Below are positions 1 through 8,500 of a stretch of DNA of 12,401 nt, one piece after another. The stretch's first letter is position 1. Each line of letters starts with the position of its first letter. Origin of the DNA: Thermoplasmatota archaeon (lineage in GTDB: Archaea > Thermoplasmatota > Penumbrarchaeia > Penumbrarchaeales > Penumbrarchaeaceae). The stretch covers positions 1 to 12,401 of the forward strand of contig JAUVCY010000020.1 of NCBI GenBank assembly GCA_030595585.1. The letters are read 5' to 3'. The translations under genes and the position numbers were made by a program. The notes beneath the pieces are model-generated. The model was not told where the DNA came from. It worked only from the letters and a program-made list of their open reading frames with translations, and searched no databases.

Positions 1-1
1 C

Positions 2-2197
2 TGGGTGATGGACAGGTTGACATGGAATTTTCCTTACGTGTTCCTTGAGGTGGACCAGATATACGAGGACGGCTCGTTCTTCGTCTCGGGAGAGGTAAGA
101 TACGATGGGAATGCCAAACTCGTAGGGGCACCCCAGCTGAGAGGATCGCTGTACGTGTTCATGGTCGAGGACTCGGCCCCCGCCTATTCAACGGTTTACG
201 ATCATGAGGTGGTGAACGATGCGGTGTTCAGGGGATATGCGATCGAGGCGGAGACCTTCCAGCTGAACAACAGGGAGGAGTACTACTTCTCGGCCACCTG
301 GGACATCCCCGATGCGACCGTGCCGATCAAGCCCCAGGATGTTTACGCCATTGCGGCGGTCTATGACGAAGGGGACACCGATTCCTCCAGGGGAACGGAC
401 GGCAACCTGAAGGCGAAATCCCCCAGATCGGTCCAGTCGGCGACATCCAGATCCACCGCGTTCGATAAGGAGAACTCCGAGCCCACGGTCTCGGAGATCA
501 CCGTGGATGGGAATTCCATCACGGTCACCATGGATGACGACGTCGGGATCGCCAGGGCATTCCTTTTCTACAATACGGTCGCACCGAACGCCACGGTATG
601 GGAATCGGTCGAGCTGACGATAACGGGCGAGGAGGTGTGCGATGATGAGGGGGTGTGCCTTGCCTACAGCGACCCGATGGGGACGGCGGAGATCGATTAC
701 GGAGGCGGAGCGCTCTATGCGCAGGTCCTCCTGTACGATGACCAGGCGGCCCAAGGATCATCGGAGGTGTTCACCCTTGGAGAGGGGTCATCAAACGTGG
801 CAGGGAAGGGGGGAAGCATAGAGATCAATACCTCCGGTTTCTGGCTCTTTCTGGGCATTGCCCTGGTGATCGGGGCGCCGATACTGTACCTGTTTTCAAA
901 GGGGAGAAAGGGCTCCTTCTGGAAGTTCCTTTCCATGAAGGGAACCGTTGCAATTTTCATCATCATAGGACTATTACTATCCATATTCTCACTCAGCTCA
1001 TTTGCGTCGACCGATACGGATACCGTTCCTGATTTCACGGTCAAGGATACCGAGGGTATGACACATACGCCCGGGACCTATTCCGGCAAGGTACTGGTCA
1101 TCGATATCATGTCCACGGACTGTTCGGTGTGCAACAAAGAGATGCCAGACCTTGTTGAGGTGTACAGGACGATCAAGGATCGATACGGCGAGGACGTCCA
1201 GTTCCTATCCGTATCCGTGGGTAAGGATGACACGAACTCCATGTTGGACGCTTTCCAGAACAAATACGGTGCGGATTGGCCCATAGGCCAGAACGTGAAG
1301 TTCATATCCACTTTCGATGCTCCATACATCCCCAAGATGGTCATTGTGGCCCCCAACGGAGACATTGCATACACCCATACAGGTGCGATCAAACAGAGCG
1401 ACGTGCTTGAGGCCGTTGACGATGCGCACAGTGGAGATTACACGAAACAGACGATATCCTCGTCTGGGGCATCTCTGTTCGCCATTGGAGCTCTGGCCGC
1501 CGTGTTCGGGGCCATCACGTTCTTTTCACCCTGCTCCTTCCCGCTTCTCCCAGGATACATCTCATACTATATCTCCGGTGACACGGGGGGAAAAAAGCGC
1601 AATCCGATGAAGGCGGGGATCTTCGCCGCACTCGGCCTGGTGGTATTCTTCTCGATCATTGGGATACTGGCTGCGCTATTTGGCGCTCTGGTCAGCAAAT
1701 ATCTGGTCCTGTTGATGCCCATTGTCGGCGGCATACTCTTTTTCCTGGGATTATCTATAATTCTCGGATATGATAGCTATATCGAGAAGTTCATGGACCT
1801 GGTCAAGAGCCCGTTCCAGAAGCTGATGTACATGATCAGAGGGGATCGACAGACCGATGAGAACGGTGTTGGAGGCCTCTTTGCATACGGTTTCGGATAT
1901 GGAGCGGCCGCCTCGAGCTGCATGGCTCCAGTATTCCTTGGAGTGATCGTCCTGGGTGGCATGGCAGGAGGGTTTGTCGGGAGCTTTATCGTTTTCATGA
2001 TCTACGCGTTGTCCGTTGGACTTATGATGGTGCTTATCACGTATTTCATATCCATTGGAAGCAAGAGACTTGAAAAGGTGATCACCAACACGGACAAGAT
2101 CAAGAAGGTCTCCGGATTCCTGCTTCTACTGGCAGGAGCCTTTGTGGTATGGTATGCCATCTGGGGAGAGCAGTACTTCACCTTCTTTAATTTCTAG
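2..2197 (+). CDS. Thiol-disulfide relay fusion: beta-sandwich + TlpA-like redoxin + CcdA/DsbD membrane domain (5' partial)
   Basis: The reading frame is open to the left edge, so the true start and any signal peptide lie outside; the GTG/ATG at 5/8 are probably internal. Residues are counted from position 5. Residues 1-120 resemble the beta-sandwich that follows the thioredoxin fold in Omp28-like proteins. An Ig-like stretch (about 160-260) holds a close cysteine pair, C212/C218. Two membrane helices (about 279-297 and 313-333) are joined by a short basic loop. A TlpA/AhpC-type redoxin domain (about 337-470) has the active site C373-S-V-C376. The C-terminal CcdA/DsbD-type domain (about 488-725, roughly six helices) has one conserved cysteine in SPCSFPLLPGY (C510) and its partner in SSCMAP (C639). 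In known families CcdA-type cysteines pass electrons from cytoplasmic thioredoxin to outward-facing thiol domains; here donor and acceptor are in one chain, with the redoxin domain in front of the membrane domain. It probably reduces surface disulfides. It converges on the next gene. Family assignment is strong; the substrate is inferred. Confidence 0.88.
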   Translation, partial: WVMDRLTWNFPYVFLEVDQIYEDGSFFVSGEVRYDGNAKLVGAPQLRGSLYVFMVEDSAPAYSTVYDHEVVNDAVFRGYAIEAETFQLNNREEYYFSATWDIPDATVPIKPQDVYAIAAVYDEGDTDSSRGTDGNLKAKSPRSVQSATSRSTAFDKENSEPTVSEITVDGNSITVTMDDDVGIARAFLFYNTVAPNATVWESVELTITGEEVCDDEGVCLAYSDPMGTAEIDYGGGALYAQVLLYDDQAAQGSSEVFTLGEGSSNVAGKGGSIEINTSGFWLFLGIALVIGAPILYLFSKGRKGSFWKFLSMKGTVAIFIIIGLLLSIFSLSSFASTDTDTVPDFTVKDTEGMTHTPGTYSGKVLVIDIMSTDCSVCNKEMPDLVEVYRTIKDRYGEDVQFLSVSVGKDDTNSMLDAFQNKYGADWPIGQNVKFISTFDAPYIPKMVIVAPNGDIAYTHTGAIKQSDVLEAVDDAHSGDYTKQTISSSGASLFAIGALAAVFGAITFFSPCSFPLLPGYISYYISGDTGGKKRNPMKAGIFAALGLVVFFSIIGILAALFGALVSKYLVLLMPIVGGILFFLGLSIILGYDSYIEKFMDLVKSPFQKLMYMIRGDRQTDENGVGGLFAYGFGYGAAASSCMAPVFLGVIVLGGMAGGFVGSFIVFMIYALSVGLMMVLITYFISIGSKRLEKVITNTDKIKKVSGFLLLLAGAFVVWYAIWGEQYFTFFNF

Positions 2198-2201
2198 AAA
2201 A

Positions 2202-2246
2202 AAAGGTAAGGGGAACCTCTTTTGAGGTTCCCCATATTATTTTTTG
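2202..2246. terminator. Bidirectional hairpin terminator between convergent genes
   Basis: A perfect 10-bp inverted repeat, GGGGAACCTC (2210-2219) and GAGGTTCCCC (2224-2233), closes a TTTT loop. On the + strand it is followed by ATATTATTTTTT; on the - strand it is followed, after a short gap, by a run of eight T (complement of the A-run ending at 2204). It begins 13 nt after the stop of the + gene and lies 20 nt past the stop of the - gene, so one element can end both transcripts. Archaeal termination relies mainly on the oligo-T tract; the stem may also stabilise the 3' ends. Confidence 0.85.
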
Positions 2247-2252
2247 TATATC

Positions 2253-5200
2253 TTACTGTGGAGTTTGAGGCTGCTCCGGTAGGACCGGGGCCTGCTCTGC
2301 AACAGGTTGAGGCTGCTCGATCTGAGCCGGGGCCTGCGCTGCATCGGGTTGGGGCTGTTCCGGTTGAGGCTGCTGAGGTATCTCCGCAGATCGAGTGTTC
2401 TCCTGAGGCACCTCCGGAACGGCCTGTTGCGGCTGTGCAGCCGGTTCCGGAGCCATCTGAGCCGGAGGGGCCGGCTGAGGTACGGGCTGCTGCACCATCT
2501 GTTCGCCCTGAGGCATCTGACCCTGATACACGATCGGCTGGACCGGGGTTGGCCCAACACCATCAGGGGTCTCTATGCTCTCAATATCAGGTATGAGAAG
2601 GTCACCGTCGTTCTTCGGTATGGCGGCTCCCTCCCTCTTTTTACGGTTGGCCTTTGCGAAAAGGACCATCACGATAACCCCCATCAGCAGCACCAATCCT
2701 ATGAAACCCGCCACCGCCAGGGAGATGTAGAGGAGATCGTTGTTATCCTCCACTTCCTCATCCCCTGACCCGTCCGTCGGCCTGTCAATTGGGTCCTCCA
2801 CCTCGGGAGGGATATAGATCTTCAGGGTGACCGGCCCAACTTCCGTGCTGTAGGAAAGAGCTTCCTCCGAGCTGTCCACCACCTCCACCTTGATGAAATA
2901 CTCCCCCTCATCGAAGGTTGAGAAGTTCCACAGGTGACGTGTGTTGGTCTTCCCCTCGACGATGGAGGTCCAGACCGCATTGTTCTTTACGTGATAGTAG
3001 AGGTTGTAGGTGAGGTTATCACCGTCCGGATCGTTTCCGAGCCACAATATCTCCACGGTGGTGTTCAGGACGTCCCCGGCACCTGGCCCGATGATCGTGA
3101 CCGTTGGAGCGTCCGGGTTGTTGATCGTGAATACCTTGAAGAAGCTCTCATCACTCAGACGAAGGTCCGACGTATCCCATGCGTTGACCTTAAGCTCGTA
3201 GTCGCCGTCCTCGAAATCGGTTGTATCCAGAGCATAGGACCTCTCCGTCATTCCGTCGGCCAGGACCGTCCATTCTCCCGATATTGGCCTGATGGACACC
3301 TTGTATGTGGCGGTCTCCTCCGCGTCAAGGTCCGAGCTCTCCCATTTGAATGTCCTGATCCCCTTCACCTCCCCTTTTGGGCCAGTGAGGTTGAACAGGA
3401 CCGGGGGGTCGGGATCGTAGACGGTGAAGACCGCTACCGCAGCCTCGGATACCAGATTCCTTGAATCGGTGACCTCCAACCTCAACCTGTACTCCCCATC
3501 GCCTCCTATCTCCATGGTGGTGAAGGTCAGGTTACCTGCAGCATCGTCGAAGCTTCCGTTGTGGATCTCGAGGTACTCCCCACCATCCTTACTGAGGCTG
3601 AATGAGGTGAACAGGTTATAGACGGGGTCCTCCTGGTCCCCGATCTCCCATCCGATATCCAATGTCTCCGAGATGACCTCCCCATCCACAGGGGAGAGTA
3701 TCATTGCTGTGGGCATGTCGTTGTTGTATACGCCGAAAGCGGGAGATATGAACTCGGTTATCATATCATCCCTGTCCTTTATCACGAACTTCAAACGGTA
3801 TTCGAAGCCGTCGGGATATCTGGGTTCTCCGGTTCCGAGGTCGATCTTGTCGCTGTTGAACCATAGGGCGTTCTGGTTCGGCATGAGGGGATCTCCCGTT
3901 AGAGGGTCCCTGGACAGGGCCTCCCATTCCGATCCATCCTCTGGCCGTATCATACAGCTGACCATCAGCTGGAGGGTATCGTCCTCGCCGTCGTTTGCGT
4001 CCCAGAGGATATCGACCCCTCCCACGACCTCATCCCCCTCTGTTGGATATATCAGGTTGAAAAGAGGGAAATCGGGGTTGTTGAGATCGAAAGTTCGGAT
4101 CCCCATATCAGAGGATTCCTTATCGTCCGAATCCCTTGCAATGACCTGGATCCGGTATCCTTTTGAATCTGGCACTCTGGGGTTCTGTGTATCCCATTTG
4201 TAGGACCCGGTGTTATCCAGGCTCTGGGCAATGTACTTCCACCCGGTCGTGGGTGTCTTCGCCATGAGGTCGATCTCAAGGTTCGTTCCGTCCTGTTGAT
4301 CATAAGCGGACCAGTATATCGTGAGGTTGCCCCTGTGTTCCTTGGCCATGTTCTCGTATGTCCTCTCCTCGTCGAAGGTGACATCCGGCACTCCCTCTCC
4401 CAGCTGGGGGATGAAAACGCTCCTGGAGGATCTGGCGACGAAACGGATAGGAGCGCTTGAATGCTCCCGTGGATATAGATCCTCGCAGAGGACCGCCTTG
4501 AGGGACCAGTTTCCCCTGGGTAGAGCCCCGATAACCTCGACGCTCACGTTGAAATGGGCCTGTGTATTGTTGTTTGTTCCAGAACCTCTGATCAAAACGG
4601 TCGTGTTGTAGGTTCCCTTCTCATTCAGCTTTGAATAGTACCAGGACCTCACAACCGGATCGTTGTAGGCTGGATTACCTCCAACCAGGAAGTCCTCTCC
4701 ATCGAATGCACTTGTGGGCGTTCCAGTAGCCTTGTACTTTGATGCGGTGGCAGTTGAAACGCTCTCGACCAGAGTGGGATCGCCCGTAACATAATATTCA
4801 ATGACCGAGACCTTGTTCGGGAACACATCATCGTTCTCTATCATGTCCCCAGTGGCACCCTCCGCCGCGGGGCAGTATCCACAATCTGTCCCTGTGAACA
4901 ACTCTACAAGTACCCTTTTTTCAGGAGAATTATAGTTGCCAGTAGAATATGTCATATCGTTCAGTGGTATGGTGAGTGAATTGGCCACCTGCTTGGCGAA
5001 GAAATCACCGTAATCCTCTCCATTCTGATTTTCCCCTTTTTTATCATAGTCATCCTTGTTCTGAAGGAAAGCCACCACCATCATCTGCTCCTCGTTCCAC
5101 GAAGGGGCCAATGTGAATGTTCCCTCGAGATAATACTTTGTAAATAGTTCCCTTGTGGGCGTATCCGCGGCCTCAACCTCATCCGCTCCATCCTCGGGGA

Positions 5201-5279
5201 ATGATATCACCTGGGAAAAGGATGTCAGGATGAGAACAAGTACGATCGTTATCAGGCCAATTCTGACTTCTCGTATCAT
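2253..5279 (-). CDS. Surface protein: signal peptide, Omp28-like CGYC thioredoxin domain, Fn3/Ig-like repeats, C-terminal anchor, P/Q-rich cytoplasmic tail
   Basis: 1008 residues. Residues 1-26 form a signal peptide (basic start, then a hydrophobic run). Residues 48-110 look like a piece of the beta-sandwich normally found after an Omp28-type domain. Residues 120-220 are a thioredoxin-like fold in the Omp28 style: VELFTGTDCGYCP with C133 and C136, and a cis-proline-like TGTPT at 186-190. A beta-sandwich follows (225-290), then Fn3/Ig-like domains of about 100 residues beginning near 300, 403, 522, 624 and 722, with recurring D-x-D/N-D turns (possible calcium sites). Residues 849-875 are a membrane helix followed by KANRKKRE, placing the last 133 residues, rich in Pro, Gln, Ala and Glu, in the cytoplasm. 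The ATG is supported by an SD (GGAGG) 7 nt upstream and by the signal peptide. The lone CxxC beside a CcdA fusion suggests a redox-active or redox-dependent ectodomain; the ligand is unknown. Confidence 0.9.
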   Translation of the reverse strand: MIREVRIGLITIVLVLILTSFSQVISFPEDGADEVEAADTPTRELFTKYYLEGTFTLAPSWNEEQMMVVAFLQNKDDYDKKGENQNGEDYGDFFAKQVANSLTIPLNDMTYSTGNYNSPEKRVLVELFTGTDCGYCPAAEGATGDMIENDDVFPNKVSVIEYYVTGDPTLVESVSTATASKYKATGTPTSAFDGEDFLVGGNPAYNDPVVRSWYYSKLNEKGTYNTTVLIRGSGTNNNTQAHFNVSVEVIGALPRGNWSLKAVLCEDLYPREHSSAPIRFVARSSRSVFIPQLGEGVPDVTFDEERTYENMAKEHRGNLTIYWSAYDQQDGTNLEIDLMAKTPTTGWKYIAQSLDNTGSYKWDTQNPRVPDSKGYRIQVIARDSDDKESSDMGIRTFDLNNPDFPLFNLIYPTEGDEVVGGVDILWDANDGEDDTLQLMVSCMIRPEDGSEWEALSRDPLTGDPLMPNQNALWFNSDKIDLGTGEPRYPDGFEYRLKFVIKDRDDMITEFISPAFGVYNNDMPTAMILSPVDGEVISETLDIGWEIGDQEDPVYNLFTSFSLSKDGGEYLEIHNGSFDDAAGNLTFTTMEIGGDGEYRLRLEVTDSRNLVSEAAVAVFTVYDPDPPVLFNLTGPKGEVKGIRTFKWESSDLDAEETATYKVSIRPISGEWTVLADGMTERSYALDTTDFEDGDYELKVNAWDTSDLRLSDESFFKVFTINNPDAPTVTIIGPGAGDVLNTTVEILWLGNDPDGDNLTYNLYYHVKNNAVWTSIVEGKTNTRHLWNFSTFDEGEYFIKVEVVDSSEEALSYSTEVGPVTLKIYIPPEVEDPIDRPTDGSGDEEVEDNNDLLYISLAVAGFIGLVLLMGVIVMVLFAKANRKKREGAAIPKNDGDLLIPDIESIETPDGVGPTPVQPIVYQGQMPQGEQMVQQPVPQPAPPAQMAPEPAAQPQQAVPEVPQENTRSAEIPQQPQPEQPQPDAAQAPAQIEQPQPVAEQAPVLPEQPQTPQ
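2267..2350 (-). repeat. Two 42-nt tandem repeats in the P/Q-rich tail
   Basis: Units 2267-2308 and 2309-2350 encode the 14-residue repeats PQPDAAQAPAQIEQ and PQPVAEQAPVLPEQ just before the C-terminus of the 1008-residue surface protein. On the + strand both begin GAGGCTGCTC, share GGGGCCTGC in the middle and end in GG then TT. The period is exactly 14 codons, so the frame is kept. The surrounding tail is a degenerate version of the same P-Q-rich theme. Confidence 0.75.
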
Positions 5280-5286
5280 GGGTGTC

Positions 5287-5357
5287 CCTCCAATAGCCAG
5301 CAGGCAGGAATATGCCCCTGGATTGTAGCCCCTATCATGTATATCAATAATATTAAA
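5287..5357 (-). promoter_or_regulatory. TATA-like box and Shine-Dalgarno of the 1008-residue surface protein gene
   Basis: Read on the - strand, TTTAATA (5351-5357) is preceded by the purine-containing AAAACC, a possible BRE. It would place transcription start near 5325-5330, giving a leader of about 45-50 nt. That leader holds GGAGG (5287-5291), 7 nt before the ATG at 5277-5279, a good match to the archaeal anti-SD. The large gene upstream therefore need not be the only source of this transcript. Not tested experimentally. Confidence 0.5.
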
Positions 5358-5482
5358 GGTTTTGAGAAATGAACCGCCAGATCCTCATAATGGATCGATA
5401 TCCCATTGCCATTAAACCTATCAAAGCGGTGTTGCTCTCCGGAGTTCTTCCATGCGGCATTCCCGGGCTGATACGACGAACA

Positions 5483-5521
5483 GGTCTGAGGTCATTGGGT
5501 TTGGGAACACCCCTCCAGACC
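5483..5521 (-). other. Possible 3' hairpin after the 1547-residue surface protein gene
   Basis: In the 257-nt gap between the two surface protein genes, GGTCTGAGG (5483-5491) can pair with CCTCCAGACC (5512-5521) with one bulged base, and GGGT/ACCC can pair inside it. On the - strand it begins 15 nt after the TGA at 5537-5539. No T-run follows, so it is not a classical terminator; it may be a 3' stabilising structure or chance. Apart from this and the promoter at 5351-5357, I see nothing else in the gap, and no convincing gene. Confidence 0.25.
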
Positions 5522-5536
5522 CTCTTTGGTCGGATA

Positions 5537-8500
5537 TCACCCTTCTGGTGGTGCTTGCTGGACCGTTGATACGGCCGGATCGGATGGGGGCACTTCCAGC
5601 TCCCCTTGATATACCGTCTCATCCACCGCTCCTGTCGGCGGTTGAGGAGGTGTTGGCTGTTCGATCTGTGCAGGAATTCCTGCCTCTTCCACGGGAGGGA
5701 TCTGTGCTTCTACTGGAGGTTCATATCCCGTTGGTGGTACATCTGTTCGGATCTGGTCGGCCCCCACTGGAATTGTAGCGTTATCGATATTTTGTGTTGG
5801 AATACCAGCACCCATTACACCCTGTTGTGGGATACCAATTGGGTCCTGTTGTGGGATCACAGGAGCCATTAGATCCTGTTGTAGGATACCAGGAGCCATT
5901 AGATCCTGTTGTGGAATTCCAGGGGCCATTACATCCTGTTGTGGAATTCCAGGGGCCATTGCATCCTGTGGATATGCTGTATCCATGTCATATACCGGAG
6001 TGGCCTCTATCTCATTTTCCTCCCTGGACTTTCCCTTACGGATGATAATAAACAACACGATCATTCCAATTATCGCAATGCATATCACTACTGCGATCAA
6101 TATGAAGAGCCAGAGATAGGAACTTTCCTCTTCCACTTCCGAAACCGGTTCTGGTTCCGGTTCGGGTACGATCACAGTATGTATCCTGGCCCCTTTTCCA
6201 ATGGTATCGAAGCCTGCTGTCATCTCACCATCTTTAACCTCGACATATATGCTTCTCGCATACAGATCATATTCATCGATATCAAACCCGCTTACGGCGA
6301 GATCGGCCATGGGGATCGTCCAGGTCATCTGGTTCCCGACGATAACAGGATTGCCTATGTTGGAGCCATATCCATAGGAGAGGTGGACCCAGGTGCCGCC
6401 CATATTATCCTGTGAGAACGCCAACGGATCGTATCCCTCCATCTCCAGGATATTGAGATTGGTCTGATTGAACTCCACCTCTGCCCAGCTGGATGTGACC
6501 AGGTAGATATCATACTGTCCCCAGATACCATCATTTGAATTGAAGGGATCCCCCTGATCGCCATGTACCGGGCTGGAAGAGAGCTCCAATGTTATGATGA
6601 TATCATATTCCAGAGCCTCCGCCTTCAACATTACCAGATCTATGGACCCTAGATCATCTTCCGTGTGATTTTCGCTCCTGCCGGTATCATCGACCACGTC
6701 AAAGAGGACCGGTCTGCCAGAGTTATTATGATACCGATATACCTGCTCATCGGTGTACAGTGGGGGCCGTTTTGATATGGTAATTGTGACGTTGCCCAGA
6801 TATACTTCAGCCTCTCCATCCGAAACATAACATGAAACATCCTTCTCTCCGACATCGGTCCAGTTCTTGACCATGGATGGGCCGTTTCCGATCACATCAT
6901 CGCCATCTTTCCACGTAAACGTCAGGTTGTCGAAGTCGGTCTCTACATCCTCGGCAACAGCCTCGAACGAGATATCCTCTTCAAGGAATGCATCTGCCCA
7001 GATGATCGGCTCGGTTATTTCGCCTATGGGCAGGTCATTGACAGACAGAACGTGGACGGTGATATTGAAGATAATTACGCTATCCCCATCCGAAGCGGTG
7101 AAGGTAATATTCTCCTGGCCGAAGTAGTTCAATTCTGGAATATACGTGACCAATCCACTCGCCTCATCTATCTCAACTGATATGTTTTCGGTTCCTGGAG
7201 TTGAAATGTCAATTGTATCTTCATCACCGTCCTCCAACATATCCCATAGAGAGATATCATGCTGGTATATCGTATCCTCATCGAACGAAATTGGATCCAG
7301 GGGGGATGTGAAATTGGGCAAGGTGTTCACGACGGTGACCCATACGGAATTCTGTTGAGATACATCCAGGCCGTCCGAGACGTACACTTCACATACCACT
7401 ATATCATATTTCTCCGTGTAGTTGCTGGGAAGAATGACTGTCGCGGCCTCATCGATCGATTCAAATGATAGGCCCTCGACCTTTTCGTAATTGATATACA
7501 GCGTATACGTGTATCGTAGTTCCGTATTTTCCACATCTGTAGCGGGTTCCACCAGGTTTACGACGATATCTGAATCGGTGGTTGGATGAATGGGGTAGAG
7601 CGATATCGTTGGAGCGGTGGGGATGTTGTTCTTCACCACGATCATATTTTGGTAGGAAATGGAAACATTGGCACCAACCCGATCGGTAACATTGATCCTG
7701 AAGGAGTAGTTCCCTATTTCGGCATCTGCGGTTGGATGGAAGATGAATTCCCATCTTCCCGATGTGTCATTGTAGGACGGTGTGGATAGAAGAGACTGCT
7801 CCCAGGTCTCCTCTCCCTCCAGAACATACTCCAGCTCAATGGCCAGGGAGCCAGCATCCTCCTCATCATCGCTGACCAGTACGGTGATCGGAGCTTCCAG
7901 CGTACGATAGACCAACGATTGAATGTGCAGTGATTGTATCGATGGGACATTATTGCGGACCCATGAGATGGAAAATGACGCGAGTTCCGGGTCTCCGCCG
8001 ATATTGCTCAAGTCTGCCTGGATCTTAACGGATCTATGTGCTACAGGATCGATCCCTTCCACATCCTTGGTAACTATGCCGTTTCCGGTAATATCGCCCA
8101 TATTTGCGATCACAATTCCTGTTGTTGCATCAAGAACGCTCAGGGACACACCATTCGTCATATTCGCCTCCAACATACCCCAGTAGTGTCCATCGGGAAG
8201 GTATATCGTCTCGGAAATGTACCTTCCGCTGTTCTCACCATCTTCCAGAACGATCTTTCCCTTCGAGTTTACCGTGTCGGTCCTGAAACCCTCTTTGAGG
8301 GAGGTGGTGAAGGAATCCCTCCAGGCCATCGTATCGTTCCATTCCACCCCCCATCCCTTCAGCGTGGGGGAATTTGAAGTGTCTCCGAATAGAATTGCAT
8401 TTATCTTGATCGTGTCTATATCCAATTCGTTAAGTCCGGATATATCGATCTCGGAGGCCCTCTTGTTGAATGTGAATTGAGGTATGGGGTGATTCATCGA

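Noticed and set aside
188..754. A 188-codon open frame on the - strand opposite the left-edge gene
   Set aside because: It is antisense to a well-supported coding region and is rich in Arg, Asp, Gly and Ile, as expected of a shadow frame; no domain or start signal is visible.
2222..2596. A 124-codon + strand open frame rich in Pro, Glu and Ala opposite the P/Q-rich tail
   Set aside because: It mirrors the repetitive tail on the other strand and begins inside the terminator hairpin; composition alone explains the long open frame.
5483..5521. Hairpin after the giant surface protein gene as a true terminator
   Set aside because: The stem is imperfect and no T-run follows on the - strand, so only a low-confidence structural note was kept.
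5353..5622. An 89-codon open frame on the - strand overlapping the end of the giant surface protein gene
   Set aside because: It overlaps the real coding end in another frame, has a low-complexity basic composition, no ribosome-binding site and no recognisable motif.
5797..5970. Regular 30-nt repeats as a possible CRISPR array
   Set aside because: The units are directly adjacent with no unique spacers, keep a reading frame and encode a decapeptide inside a long gene; no cas genes are near.
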